Assembly: GCA_035304385.1 (NCBI GenBank)
Contig: DATGQD010000046.1
Location: forward strand, 8,949 to 72,948
Length of the DNA: 64,000 nt
Direction: 5' to 3'
Source: ZC4RG29 sp035304385
Lineage (GTDB): Bacteria > Bacteroidota > Bacteroidia > Cytophagales > Cyclobacteriaceae
Shown: one piece after another, positions 53,930-63,861 of the stretch
How positions within the stretch are numbered: position 1 is the first letter of the stretch
How the letters are laid out: each line of letters starts with the position of its first letter
Made by a program: the position numbers and the translations under genes
The notes under the pieces: model-generated
Database searches by the model: none
What the model saw: the letters and a program-made list of their open reading frames with translations, nothing else
Told to the model about the DNA's origin: nothing

Positions 53930-56074
53930 CTAGGCCGGCATCGCATGTTGTTTCTGAGGGAAGCTGATCACAAACTCGCTCCCTTGCTTTAGTTGGGAAT
54001 GCAACTCGATCTCTCCGTCGAGGCGATCGACCAGCGTCTTTACGATGGCCAGCCCCAGGCCATTGGAACTCTCTCCACCGGTAGGCCGCGCGCTGAGCTT
54101 GGTAAACTTCTGAAAGAGCTTGCGCTTGTCCTCTTCTGAAAAACCCGGTCCGTTGTCCTTTACCCGTATCTGGAATTTCCCCTCCTGGATATCAGCTGTG
54201 ACACTCACAACCGAATTGTTGTCAGAGAACTTGATGGCATTTGAAACGAGGTTATCGATGATTCGTCCGAGATAATCGGCATCCGTGTATACGGCATGAT
54301 TGGACGCGGAGATGTCTATGCGGATTTTCTTCTGCGCTGCCGCGGGTCTGAGCGACTCCATTTTTTCCTCCAGGAGTTCGCTTAGCGTTACAGTGGAATA
54401 TTCCGGCAAAACATTTTCTTCGAGCATATTCACGTCGAGAAGATCCTTAATAAGATCCAGGCCTGCACGCGTTGCATTCTTGATCATCCCGATGTACGTC
54501 TTTTGTTCCTGCGGATCGAAACCTTCCATTTCCAGCAGGTCGGTGAGACCGCTGATGCGGTTCAGTGGCGACTTAAGATCGTGTGCCACAATACTCATCA
54601 GCGTATCCTTCTCATGATTCAATTCCGAAAGCTGCAGGTTCCTTCTTGAGAGGCTCTCATTCTGGCGAATGATCTCTTCACGTTGCAGCTGTATTTCAGC
54701 ATTCTTGGCAGCAAGCTTGTAGTTGATCATTCTTCGCTTGCGGCTATTGAACCAGTGTACGGCAGACAGCAGGCTTATGAACACGATAATGATGACCAGC
54801 ATGATGTTTTGCAAGCGCTGTTTGTGCATGGTAGCCTCCGCCGCCTGGTGCGAGGCCTGAAGAAGCTGGTGCGCCTTTTCCCGCTTTTCTATTTCGAGTT
54901 GGAATTGAAGGCGTTCGATCTGGCGCGTAAGGTCAACGTTTTGCAAAGATTCCTTTAGAATCAGATACTGGTTGGAGTGCTCAATGCTGGCCTGTTTCCG
55001 GCCTTGCCGCTTATACAGTTCACTCAGATAGAAATGTGCATCGCGCTTCAGCATCAGATTGCTTGTCCCCTCCGGCCCATTGATCACCTTTTGCAGGTAT
55101 CGGGCTGCCTCGGCATTGTTGGCTTGCTCGAAGTTGACCCGGCCCAACAGCAGGTAGGTTCGGGGGAAAAGGCGTTGGTTGTCGGTTTCGCGAACGATTC
55201 TCAAGGCCGCATTGGCGACAGCCGTCGCGGCCTCCAGGTCCTTCCCGTTCAGCAGGTATTCTGCGAGTGCGAGATTGATTTCTGCCTGGCTGATCCTGTC
55301 GTTATTAGCCTGGGCAATGGAATCCGCTTCCCTAAGCGCTCGAAACGCATTTGCCGTGTCGCCCACCGCCTCGTACACCAGGCCGAGTTCCATTAGCGCG
55401 GACAGCACGCCGCGCGGCGACCCGGTCGCTTTTCTCAGTTCATACGCCTTAAGCGACATTCGGAGGGCTTTCTCCATGTCGTTTTGCGATTTGTACAGGT
55501 TGGCGAGGCTACGGGTGACGTAGGATTGACCGACCACATCGCCGGTTGCCGAGAAGATGGCTTCAGCACGAATAAAATTATTGTAGGCCCGGGCCATATC
55601 GCCCCGGTCGAAAAAAAGGCGCCCGAAATTGTTATAGCCAAATCCCAGCTGAACCGAATCGCCTTCAGCGCCAGCCAGTTCGATAGCCTGGGTATGGTAG
55701 TCGAAGGAGGTTTCATAGTCGCCCTTGTACGCCATGGCCAGGCCAATGAAACTCAGCGATTTGGAAAGCCCTTTGGTCAGGCCCAGATCTTTGCCGAGCG
55801 CGTAGGCCATCTCGCAGTAATAGATCGTGCTGTCGGGATATGACAGACGGTACTCGAACCCCAGGTCATTGAGCAGGTTGAACCGCGCAATCCCCTCCGA
55901 AGTCTGAAGGGCAGCCTTCAGGCTATCAATCCTGGAAACGTTCTGTGCCTGAACTAACGCAGGCAGTCCCAAAACAAGAAAAAAACCAACTATCCGGTTC
56001 ACTGGCTCTGATTGGAAATGCGATCCGGTCTTTGTCGCCAATATACGCAAAAGGGCATTCTCCTTTTCGAACAT
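53930..56074 (-). CDS. TPR sensor histidine kinase
   Basis: A 714-residue kinase. A hydrophobic N-terminus (about 27-43, likely a signal or first membrane segment) is followed by six or so tetratricopeptide repeats (about 60-380, such as GFGYNNFGRLFFDRGDMARAYNNFIRAEAIF), a coiled coil, a transmembrane helix (about 418-438, NIMLVIIIVFISLLSAVHWF), then HisKA with His498 (VAHDLKSPLNR) and HATPase (DNLVSNAIKFSD, DNGPGFSEEDK, GLGLAIVKTLVDRL). The TPR part faces the periplasm. There is no regulator gene next to it, so it may signal to a distant one, such as the lone receiver at 3.3 kb, which is speculation. Confidence 0.94.
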   Translation of the reverse strand: MFEKENALLRILATKTGSHFQSEPVNRIVGFFLVLGLPALVQAQNVSRIDSLKAALQTSEGIARFNLLNDLGFEYRLSYPDSTIYYCEMAYALGKDLGLTKGLSKSLSFIGLAMAYKGDYETSFDYHTQAIELAGAEGDSVQLGFGYNNFGRLFFDRGDMARAYNNFIRAEAIFSATGDVVGQSYVTRSLANLYKSQNDMEKALRMSLKAYELRKATGSPRGVLSALMELGLVYEAVGDTANAFRALREADSIAQANNDRISQAEINLALAEYLLNGKDLEAATAVANAALRIVRETDNQRLFPRTYLLLGRVNFEQANNAEAARYLQKVINGPEGTSNLMLKRDAHFYLSELYKRQGRKQASIEHSNQYLILKESLQNVDLTRQIERLQFQLEIEKREKAHQLLQASHQAAEATMHKQRLQNIMLVIIIVFISLLSAVHWFNSRKRRMINYKLAAKNAEIQLQREEIIRQNESLSRRNLQLSELNHEKDTLMSIVAHDLKSPLNRISGLTDLLEMEGFDPQEQKTYIGMIKNATRAGLDLIKDLLDVNMLEENVLPEYSTVTLSELLEEKMESLRPAAAQKKIRIDISASNHAVYTDADYLGRIIDNLVSNAIKFSDNNSVVSVTADIQEGKFQIRVKDNGPGFSEEDKRKLFQKFTKLSARPTGGESSNGLGLAIVKTLVDRLDGEIELHSQLKQGSEFVISFPQKQHAMPA

Positions 56075-56227
56075 TTTTACGCCAGCCCGATTTCAGGATT
56101 CCGGACGCCGGTATTCACCAGGACGGGGTGTGGCATCCCGCACGCAGGGGAAGCATAATTATTCGAAAAAATAAATAATTCTTCGGTATTTGCTGCGGAA
56201 TCACCCGCCCACGCAAACCCATCGACT

Positions 56228-57094
56228 ATGAAACATACAGAAGGAATGCTGCAGCCCGGAGCATTGAAGGACAAGACAATCATTATTACGGGTGGCGGTA
56301 CTGGCCTCGGACGGTCTATCGGGAAATATATTCTACAGCTCGGCGGCAATCTGGTGATCGCGAGTCGCAAGAAAGAAGTCCTGAACCAGACGGCAACGGA
56401 GCTGGCCGGTGAAACGGGAGGCCAGATTCTGGCGGTGGGGTGTGATGTTCGTCACTACGAAGAGGTCGAGAATGTTTTACGCCAGGCCGAAGCGCGCTTC
56501 GGAATATTTCACGGTGTGCTCAACAATGCGGCCGGCAATTTTATCAGTCCAACCGAACGGCTATCCCACCGCGCCTTCGACGCCGTTGTCGATATCGTTC
56601 TGAAGGGTACCTACAACTTTTCGCTTGCTGCCGGAAAGCGCTGGATCGACAAGAAACAGCCCGGCGTTTTTCTCAACATCGTAACCACCTACGCCTGGAC
56701 AGGGTCAGGCTATGTAGTGCCTTCGGCATGTGGAAAGGCGGGGGTACTGGCGCTCACCCGATCACTGGCGGTTGAGTGGGCTCGGTATAATATCCGCACA
56801 AATGCCATTGCACCGGGCCCCTTCCCCACAGAGGGGGCGTGGTCGCGGTTGCTTCCTGGCGAGCTGGCCGACAAGTTCGATCCTGCACGCCGGATTCCGC
56901 TTAAACGCGTGGGGCATCACCAGGAAATCGCCAACCTTGCCGCGTACCTGTTGTCCGACTACTCCGCTTACGTCAACGGTGAAGTGATCACCATCGACGG
57001 GGGAGAATGGTTGAGAAATGGTGGAGAATTCAACCACCTGGAGTCTATTCCTTCCGAGATGTGGGATCAACTGGAGAAAATGCGTTCGAAATAA
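56228..57094 (+). CDS. SDR oxidoreductase, 2,4-dienoyl-CoA reductase type
   Basis: A 288-residue short-chain dehydrogenase. Cofactor motif TGGGTGLGRSIG; LNNAAGNFISP is the family's NNAAG; the usual YxxxK tyrosine is replaced in the way of dienoyl-CoA reductases (WTGSGYVVPSACGKAGV), and NAIAPGPFPTEGAW follows. It probably reduces an unsaturated acyl-CoA in beta-oxidation of unsaturated fatty acids. It lies 30 bases before bioF on the same strand and may head the biotin operon, which would link it to pimeloyl precursor handling only by position. Confidence 0.86.
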   Translation: MKHTEGMLQPGALKDKTIIITGGGTGLGRSIGKYILQLGGNLVIASRKKEVLNQTATELAGETGGQILAVGCDVRHYEEVENVLRQAEARFGIFHGVLNNAAGNFISPTERLSHRAFDAVVDIVLKGTYNFSLAAGKRWIDKKQPGVFLNIVTTYAWTGSGYVVPSACGKAGVLALTRSLAVEWARYNIRTNAIAPGPFPTEGAWSRLLPGELADKFDPARRIPLKRVGHHQEIANLAAYLLSDYSAYVNGEVITIDGGEWLRNGGEFNHLESIPSEMWDQLEKMRSK

Positions 57095-57124
57095 CCTAAA
57101 GGTGGTGGTGAGAGATTCAATCAG

Positions 57125-58258
57125 ATGAATAGTTTTCTGGCGAGGATACAAGCACAATTAGATGCACAACAATTCCGCGGTCTAAACCGCCAGACCCGGG
57201 TGGTACCGGAAGGTTGGAAAGACTTTACATCCAACGACTACCTGGGCCTTGCCCGCTCGGAAGAACTTCGCAACGCAATCGACGCGTTCCTTTCCCGTTC
57301 GACCCGTACCCGAAACGGAAGCGGCGGGTCCAGACTCCTGTCTGGTAATTCCCTGTTGGCCGAAGAGGCAGAACGCTTTGTCGCAAGCCTCAGCGGCGCA
57401 CCGTCTGGCTTGCTTTTCAGCTCCGGGTACATGGCGAATCTCGGAGTGCTTTCCTGTATTCCGCAACGAGGCGATACGGTATTGTATGATGAACATGCCC
57501 ACGCTTCGTTAAAGGACGGTATCCGCCTCAGCCCCGCAGCACGCTTTAGCTTTCGCCATAACGACCTGGACGATCTGGAGCGAAAGATCGGCAAATCGAA
57601 AGGGACGATATTTATCGTAGTCGAATCGGTATATTCGATGGACGGCGACCTATGCCCCCTTGCCGACCTGGTGAACTTAGCTCAACAACACCAGGCTGTC
57701 GTCATTCTCGACGAAGCTCATGGTACTGGCATTTTCGGTAGCGACGGCAGTGGACTTGCAACGTCGCTGGGCCTGGAAAAACAAATACCGATCCGCATAC
57801 TGACTTTCGGAAAGGCTATGGGTATTCATGGCGCATGTGTCTGCTGCCCGGAAACAGTACGCAATTACCTGGTCAATTTCAGCAGGCCCTTTATTTATAC
57901 CACAGCGATGGCTGACCACAGCCTGGCGGCCATTCAGTGTAGTTTTCAATTCTTGCGCGAGCGTCCTGAATTGAAAAGCATTCTGGCAGACAAGATCAAC
58001 CTCTTCCGCAAACATTGTGAATTCGACACCCACAGCGGCACACCCATTCAACCCGTGATCATCGGGGGCAATGAACAAACGAGAGCGGCTGCAGCCCGGC
58101 TCCAATCGCAAGGTTATGATGTCAGGCCGGTACTATCGCCGACCGTCAGACCGGGAACAGAACGTCTGAGGATATGTTTGCATGTGTATAACCGTGATGA
58201 AGATATTGTGGCGCTGGCCCGCGCGGCATCGCAAGCTCTATCCAACAGGACGACATGA
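57125..58258 (+). CDS. bioF: 8-amino-7-oxononanoate synthase
   Basis: A 377-residue alpha-oxoamine synthase that joins pimeloyl-ACP (or -CoA) and alanine in the first ring step of biotin synthesis. PLP lysine is Lys230 in LTFGKAMGIHG; the SNDYLGLARS opening, GSGGSRLLSGN, DEHAHASLKDG and LDEAHGTGIFG are characteristic. It leads the bioF-bioD-bioA run; no bioB, bioC or bioH is near. The next gene begins after 58 bases. Confidence 0.95.
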   Translation: MNSFLARIQAQLDAQQFRGLNRQTRVVPEGWKDFTSNDYLGLARSEELRNAIDAFLSRSTRTRNGSGGSRLLSGNSLLAEEAERFVASLSGAPSGLLFSSGYMANLGVLSCIPQRGDTVLYDEHAHASLKDGIRLSPAARFSFRHNDLDDLERKIGKSKGTIFIVVESVYSMDGDLCPLADLVNLAQQHQAVVILDEAHGTGIFGSDGSGLATSLGLEKQIPIRILTFGKAMGIHGACVCCPETVRNYLVNFSRPFIYTTAMADHSLAAIQCSFQFLRERPELKSILADKINLFRKHCEFDTHSGTPIQPVIIGGNEQTRAAAARLQSQGYDVRPVLSPTVRPGTERLRICLHVYNRDEDIVALARAASQALSNRTT

Positions 58259-58316
58259 TCCTCATTGTTGCCATGAAAAGAAAGCCATCCGATACGATGT
58301 TTGATAGCACGACAAA

Positions 58317-58928
58317 ATGGATCTCTTTGTAACCGGTATAGACACCGATAGCGGAAAAACCCTCGTCTCGGCGATATTGTGTGAAGCCTTAGAAGCCGAC
58401 TACTGGAAGCCGGTACAGGCAGGACTACCGCGGGACGCGGACCGTGTGAAGGAGCTGGTGAGCAACGACAAGACGACCATCCATCCGGAGCGATACCTGT
58501 TACAGCATCCTATGTCTCCTCATGCAGCAGCGCGACTCGAGAACGTAACCATAAGTGTGGGAGACTTCTCCCGGCCTTCCACGGCACGCGACCTCGTCAT
58601 CGAAGGTGCCGGAGGATGTCTTGTGCCTTTGAACGACAGCGCGTTCATTATCGATCTTGCGCCCAGGCTTGGGGCAGCAGTAATCCTGGTAGCCGACCTT
58701 TACCTCGGCAGCATTAACCACACGTTACTTACGGTGGAAGCACTACGAAGCAGAGGGTTAACGCCGTTGGGGATTATCTTTAACGGCGAAACCAATGCCG
58801 AAAGTGAGCGCATCATACGCCACCATACCGGCTTGGAAGTACTGCTGCACATCGACAGGGCAGGTACAGTCGACAGACAAATGGTAAAAAGGTATGCAGA
58901 ACAATACAATAGAACGCGATCGCATTGA
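58317..58928 (+). CDS. bioD: dethiobiotin synthetase
   Basis: A 203-residue ATP-dependent carboxylase that closes the ureido ring. The P-loop is ITGIDTDSGKT-like: VTGIDTDSGKTLVS at residues 5-18; the substrate Lys/Thr segment YWKPVQAG and the EGAGGCLVPL motif are present. It overlaps the start of bioA by 35 bases, an unusually long overlap for this operon. Length is slightly short for the family but the fold is complete. Confidence 0.95.
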   Translation: MDLFVTGIDTDSGKTLVSAILCEALEADYWKPVQAGLPRDADRVKELVSNDKTTIHPERYLLQHPMSPHAAARLENVTISVGDFSRPSTARDLVIEGAGGCLVPLNDSAFIIDLAPRLGAAVILVADLYLGSINHTLLTVEALRSRGLTPLGIIFNGETNAESERIIRHHTGLEVLLHIDRAGTVDRQMVKRYAEQYNRTRSH

Positions 58929-60192
58929 ATGGTTGGAAGCCGACAGGCGATCGGTATGGCATCCGTTCACTCCTTTGGCAAAAAAAGAGCCTCCGATTCT
59001 CGTCACCGGCGGACGCGGCGCCTATCTGCATACGGATGACGGCCGGGCAATACTCGACGCCGTATCATCGTGGTGGGTAAATCTGCATGGGCACGGACAT
59101 CCTGAAATTGCAAAAGCCGTTGCCCAGCAGGCAGAAGCCCTGGAGCATGTAATCTTCGCGGGATTTACGCACAAACCGGCGATCGAACTGGCCGGGCATA
59201 TCAGATCGGCATTGCCATTCCCTGACGGCCGGATATTCTACTCTGATAATGGCAGCACCGCCGTGGAAGTCGCGATCAAGCTGGCGCTGCAATACTGGTA
59301 TATCCGGGGTGTTGAAAAGCGCAAGGTTGTCGCGTTACAGGGCGCATATCATGGAGATACGTTTGGGTCTATGGCTGTTGGGGAACGTGGACTCTTCACC
59401 CGTCCCTTTCACCCCCTGTTGTTCGAGGTTGCGTTTATCGATTTCCCTACGCCTGAAAATGAAGCAGAAGTATTGCATCAGTTCAGGTCGGTGGTAGAAC
59501 AGGACGACATAGCCTGCTTTATCTACGAACCTTTGGTGCAGGCAGCCGGTGGCATGAGAGTATACAGTGCCGATGTGTTGGATCGCATGATCGGTTATGC
59601 AAAAGACAGAGGCGTGTTTTGTATTGCCGACGAGGTGTTCACCGGCTTTGGCCGGACCGGAAAAATGTTTGCCAGTGAATACCTGCAGCATGCACCGGAC
59701 CTTGTCGCCCTTTCGAAAGGGCTCACGGGCGGAACACTACCCCTGGGGGTAACAGCTGTTTCACAGAAGGTGTACGAGGCATTTGAAGGTGGAGGTCAGG
59801 AACGGGTATTCCATCACGGTCATTCATATACGGCTAACCCGATCGCATGTGCTGCCGCGAACGCGAGTTACCACTTATTGAACGAGGCTTCTTGCCAGGC
59901 CGCCATTGCGCGAATCACACGATCGCATGCGAACTTTCTGGCAACCATCCGGCATCACCCGCGTGTCCGCGATGTGCGGTCGCTGGGTACTATTCTTGCG
60001 GTTGAAGTGGAGGCGGGGGAAACGCGATACGACAACAGCATAGCCGCCGGTATGTATCGTTATTTTTTGGATCGCGACATACTGTTGCGGCCGCTGGGTA
60101 ACGTAGTATACACGGTACCTCCCTATGTGATCACAGATGACGATTGCAAGCGGATCTATTCCGCCATCACGGACTTCCTGGATCAGCTGTAA
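58894..60192 (+). CDS. bioA: adenosylmethionine-8-amino-7-oxononanoate aminotransferase
   Basis: A 432-residue PLP aminotransferase using SAM as amino donor to make 7,8-diaminononanoate. The first segment SVWHPFTP is the BioA hallmark, followed by SSWWVNLHGHGHP; the PLP lysine is Lys275 in ALSKGLTGG. The start is fixed by the absence of another ATG before the conserved part, which confirms the 35-base overlap with bioD. Convergent with the barrel gene, three bases between stops. Confidence 0.96.
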   Translation: MQNNTIERDRIEWLEADRRSVWHPFTPLAKKEPPILVTGGRGAYLHTDDGRAILDAVSSWWVNLHGHGHPEIAKAVAQQAEALEHVIFAGFTHKPAIELAGHIRSALPFPDGRIFYSDNGSTAVEVAIKLALQYWYIRGVEKRKVVALQGAYHGDTFGSMAVGERGLFTRPFHPLLFEVAFIDFPTPENEAEVLHQFRSVVEQDDIACFIYEPLVQAAGGMRVYSADVLDRMIGYAKDRGVFCIADEVFTGFGRTGKMFASEYLQHAPDLVALSKGLTGGTLPLGVTAVSQKVYEAFEGGGQERVFHHGHSYTANPIACAAANASYHLLNEASCQAAIARITRSHANFLATIRHHPRVRDVRSLGTILAVEVEAGETRYDNSIAAGMYRYFLDRDILLRPLGNVVYTVPPYVITDDDCKRIYSAITDFLDQL

Positions 60193-60195
60193 GCG

Positions 60196-61014
60196 TTACC
60201 TTCTGTACCTGAAGGAACGGGTGACCCCAAACGTATAGTGAAGGCCTACCTGCAAGCCGACGAGCATGTTCGCGCGGTGGCTAAAAAGGTCTTTGCCTTC
60301 CCCACCTTGGATACTATCGATCACATCGCCGGTACGCATATCCGTGAGGCTGTAGTTTGCACGGATCTGTGTGCTGAGAAAAAGGTGCTTCGCCAGGTCG
60401 ATGTCTATTCCAAATGCGGCAGCAATCTGGAATTCCATATCACGGAACTGGTTGGCTTTCTTGCTCATGATCTCCGAAGGCTCCATTCCGGGAGCGGTGT
60501 ACGTTCCGTCGCCATTATCGACGGCACCGTCCGGAAGCACGAAAGCAGGATCGTTGGGGATCGTGTAGGTACCTGCCTGGTAGTCCATACGCTCGACGGC
60601 TTCAGTAAGGAATGAGAGCTGGGGTCCCAGGTTAAAGTTGGTTCTCACGGCAGCGGTACCACCGCTCAGAAATCGCATAAGCAGCGGCAGGTGAACGTAG
60701 CTGAGGCTGATTTCCCGCTGCCCTTTGATTTGTTCTGCGGCATCAAGGATCTGATAGATTTGTCCCTGCTTTGAAAGGATCGACTCCAGCGAGAGGCCAA
60801 AGGTTCTGCCAAATTCGACCCCAAAGGAAAATCCGATGGGTGCCAGGTTGTACGTATACTCGCCCTGGTATCGCGGATCTTGCGACAGGCCTTTATCCAG
60901 TACGAAGGTCGCGTTGTATGCCGAAGTAAGGCCGACATGAATCTGTTGTGCCTGGACAGCGATGGAAACCAACAGGAAGACAGCAGTAGAAAGGATAATC
61001 GTCCTCATGATCAA
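60196..61014 (-). CDS. outer-membrane beta-barrel (porin-family) protein
   Basis: A 272-residue exported protein with signal peptide (MIMRTIILSTAVFLLVSIAVQA) and alternating strands: IHVGLTSAYNATFVLD, IGFSFGVEFGRTFGLSLES, REISLSYVHLPLLMRF, RTNFNLGPQLSFL, IAAAFGIDIDLAKHLFLSTQIRANYSLTDM, MLVGLQVGLHYTFGV. It resembles the OMP_b-brl_2/PorT-type barrels common in Bacteroidota. The loop between residues 140 and 190 is rich in Gly and Asp. Function unknown. Confidence 0.83.
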   Translation of the reverse strand: MIMRTIILSTAVFLLVSIAVQAQQIHVGLTSAYNATFVLDKGLSQDPRYQGEYTYNLAPIGFSFGVEFGRTFGLSLESILSKQGQIYQILDAAEQIKGQREISLSYVHLPLLMRFLSGGTAAVRTNFNLGPQLSFLTEAVERMDYQAGTYTIPNDPAFVLPDGAVDNGDGTYTAPGMEPSEIMSKKANQFRDMEFQIAAAFGIDIDLAKHLFLSTQIRANYSLTDMRTGDVIDSIQGGEGKDLFSHRANMLVGLQVGLHYTFGVTRSFRYRR

Positions 61015-61064
61015 ACGTATTGGTGTTCAAGAAATTGAATACGTAATGATGAGGAAGGTAACCC

Positions 61065-63752
61065 TTAAGGCAAGGGTTTGACCATAAGAGAGCCTTTGTA
61101 TGTAAGATATGCGGTCACTTTGCCTGATTTCGACGGCTGTAAATCGCAAGAACTGCTTTCCACCGGCGGAGAAGTAAGCAACGCGCCGGATTCATCGTAA
61201 ATGTAAGTGAGGTTCTGAAGCTGGTCGGTAAGGGAGTAATACACGCTGCCTGCACCGAAGTCGTAATAACGGACGACAACGGGGTTCATTCCGAGATAGG
61301 GGTTGGTGACGACGCTTTTGCCGTTGGCGTCAAGTATTGTCAGGTTGCCCGGATCCTGCCTTACGATACAGTATGATTTTCCGTTCCGTTCTTTGACGAG
61401 GCTAAACCGCGAACTGATCGAAGATTTGATGAGTGTTTCGCGGGATTGAATTTTTCCGGCGGGGTTGAAGCGGATCTTAAACCCGTCGCTGGATACAAGG
61501 ATAAAATCGGACTTGTCGATCGTGCTTCCCACTTCGAGGAAGTAGTCGCCGGCAGGACGCGCATCGAGATTGAGCGGGAACCCCCGTTGCATCTCCCCTC
61601 TTCTGTTCTTCAGATAGGCGCGGCCATCACGGCGAATGGCGATGAGGTAGTCGCGACCGCGAATACGGTGATGACGTGCGGACGTGAAAAGGTTATCTTC
61701 AACATTATTGGGCGTCCAGCCTTCCAGGTTCGTGCCTTGCTTGTCGAACATCCAGATCTTGCCCGACTTGTCGGTAATTAGGAAGCGATAGTTTTTGCTG
61801 TGGTCGTAGTCGACCAGGCTCAGGTATTCAATATCCTTTGCAGGCACGTCCACCGGGAACGGTGGCACGTAGTTACCGAGACGGTCGATAATATGAAGTT
61901 TGCCTTCCGTCGCGAACAGATACTGAAGCTTGCCGTTTTTGTAGTAGTCGACCTGGAACAACTCGCCGATGATGGGGCCTTCCATTTGTTTTGACCAAAG
62001 GGCGTTGCCTGTGGAAGAAACCAGGTGGATGTGGTTGAGGGAATCCTGCACGAGGACCTCAAGCGACCTGTCGACGTGACTGCGGACGACAAAAGGATGC
62101 CCACGCAGTGGGGCATGGAATGTGGTGACCAGCATTTGTTCCTGGCGCGGCGTTGGTGTACGGGGTTCGTACGGCTCGTACTGCCAGGCGACGTTGGTGT
62201 AAAAACTTTCGTTGAGGTGGCTGAACTGAATCGCACCCATGCCCACGGAGGAAAGGAGGCTGCGGTTGTCGCGAATGAACGTGACCCACTTTTCGTTGAG
62301 TGAACCGCGGAGAATGTTCCATATCCTCGGCGTATTGATGTAGAGGCTCACGTTGGATTCGAGCAGGGTGGACTCGAGGAACCGGTTCTGAGCTACAGAC
62401 TTGCCCCAGGTTTCCTCCTGTTCAATGTCTTCGAGGAATGCCTTTAGTTCCTCCAGGTCTTCACCGATGAGGATGGTATTGCCGACCACGGTATAGTAAC
62501 TGTGATCGAATCCGTTGACGAAGGGCGCGAATAGTTTTTCGGGGAACCGAAAGACAGGGAGCTCACGGATCTCGTAGTCGCCGAACGGTTCAAAGAACAC
62601 AGTATCGACGCTAAAGCGGGATGCCATTCGGTTGAGCGTCGACATCCACGTGTCGGGCGATTCAGTTTCAACGATAAGGACACGGGAAAGGTCATTCCGA
62701 CTGGACTCTACGTAGCATACACCCACCTCGTTATCTACAGCGGTATAGAGATCGCGAAGGTTGACATTAAGTGTTCGCGCGAGTTGGATGAGTGTATCCT
62801 CCAGCACCTTGCGGCGTTCCGGGTATCGGCTGAGGCGAACACCGAAGTCGAGCCCTTCGCTTATGCCATACGTTGCCAGGAAAACTGTACGGTTGGAGAC
62901 GTACTGTTTGATATCGAAGGAAGTAGGGAACTGGTCTCGGAAGACCGTCAACACGGAGCCGGCGCTACCTTCCTCGATGCTGAAGCCGTTGAGTACCAGA
63001 TTTTTTTGCGCAGCCTTGATGTCGAGTACGGCGGCTCTTCCGAAGTGGCGGATAAGGTCGGCGTTGATCTCGGGTGAGAATACGGAGAGCCATCGTGAAA
63101 AGTTTTGGAGGTGTATGTAGAGGTTTCCGGCGTCGTTTTTGAGTTTGGGCATCTGGTAGATGCTGCCGAGTCGTTGCCGGAAAGTGGAGCGGTCGTCGCT
63201 TCCGAAAACGCGGATGACGTCTTCGATGAGGAAGGGAGTAAAGCTGCCGATCCATACATTATCGAGGAGCGTCCAGGAGAACGTTGCGTCCGCGGAGGAG
63301 AGCTCGTGTATGGTAGCGGCGTTGAATGTACGTTGTGCGGTACGGATGTTGGGCTTTCCGCTCCAGTCGGCGACGTTTGCCTCGACAAGCAGGCGTTCGT
63401 TTTGATCGGTGAGGGGCAGGTAGAATATAAAGTCGAAGTCGTCTTTGCGTGTGACGTGGAGGGAGACGAGGGTTCCGGGCTTTTGGTTGTTGAGCAGGCT
63501 GACGATATTTTGCAGTGAGTCGCGGTTTTTATTGTGGAGGGCGGCCTTCATAATGATCTGCCAGATGGACGTCGCCTTTACGGGCTCGATACATTCCTGG
63601 CAGGTGCTGGCTTCGTATACGGCGACGGCTCCGGAGGGGATAAGATCCCAGGGAGTTAGTTTTTGTGGCCTGAAAAATTTCTGGTAGGCGAAAAGACCTC
63701 CTGCTATCAATGCGATGATTCCTATGGTAATGAGCAGGGGTGTTCGTTTCAC
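61065..63752 (-). CDS. large anchored protein with C-terminal propeller-like repeats
   Basis: An 895-residue protein with one N-terminal transmembrane helix (residues 7-24, LLITIGIIALIAGGLFAY), so it is anchored with the bulk in the periplasm. Residues about 35-560 form a mixed domain resembling the DUF3352 type (AVYEASTCQEC, ATYGISEGLDFGVRLS, YTVVGNTILIGEDLEELKAFL). Residues about 580-895 are strand repeats such as LHIIDRLGNYVPPFPVD, IWMFDKQGTNLEGW and AYLKNRRGEMQRGFPLN, which look like blades of a beta-propeller. I do not recognise a function. It is monocistronic, next to the rRNA operon tail. Confidence 0.78.
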   Translation of the reverse strand: MKRTPLLITIGIIALIAGGLFAYQKFFRPQKLTPWDLIPSGAVAVYEASTCQECIEPVKATSIWQIIMKAALHNKNRDSLQNIVSLLNNQKPGTLVSLHVTRKDDFDFIFYLPLTDQNERLLVEANVADWSGKPNIRTAQRTFNAATIHELSSADATFSWTLLDNVWIGSFTPFLIEDVIRVFGSDDRSTFRQRLGSIYQMPKLKNDAGNLYIHLQNFSRWLSVFSPEINADLIRHFGRAAVLDIKAAQKNLVLNGFSIEEGSAGSVLTVFRDQFPTSFDIKQYVSNRTVFLATYGISEGLDFGVRLSRYPERRKVLEDTLIQLARTLNVNLRDLYTAVDNEVGVCYVESSRNDLSRVLIVETESPDTWMSTLNRMASRFSVDTVFFEPFGDYEIRELPVFRFPEKLFAPFVNGFDHSYYTVVGNTILIGEDLEELKAFLEDIEQEETWGKSVAQNRFLESTLLESNVSLYINTPRIWNILRGSLNEKWVTFIRDNRSLLSSVGMGAIQFSHLNESFYTNVAWQYEPYEPRTPTPRQEQMLVTTFHAPLRGHPFVVRSHVDRSLEVLVQDSLNHIHLVSSTGNALWSKQMEGPIIGELFQVDYYKNGKLQYLFATEGKLHIIDRLGNYVPPFPVDVPAKDIEYLSLVDYDHSKNYRFLITDKSGKIWMFDKQGTNLEGWTPNNVEDNLFTSARHHRIRGRDYLIAIRRDGRAYLKNRRGEMQRGFPLNLDARPAGDYFLEVGSTIDKSDFILVSSDGFKIRFNPAGKIQSRETLIKSSISSRFSLVKERNGKSYCIVRQDPGNLTILDANGKSVVTNPYLGMNPVVVRYYDFGAGSVYYSLTDQLQNLTYIYDESGALLTSPPVESSSCDLQPSKSGKVTAYLTYKGSLMVKPLP

Positions 63753-63824
63753 AGCAAAAGTATGGTCTTACATGGAATCAAAAGCGAAAGATAGAAGGGA
63801 CGGGGGAGAATGACAATAGCAGAG

Positions 63825-63842
63825 GCAGGGGCAGGGGCAGGG
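63825..63842. repeat. GCAGGR hexamer repeat, copy 4
   Basis: Three GCAGGG hexamers followed by CGCCCGTCTCGCTCAA, whose last part resembles the flank of copy 1 (CTGTCTCACTCA). It lies between the start of the 895-residue gene and the rRNA terminator. Confidence 0.6.
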
Positions 63843-63861
63843 CGCCCGTCTCGCTCAATAA

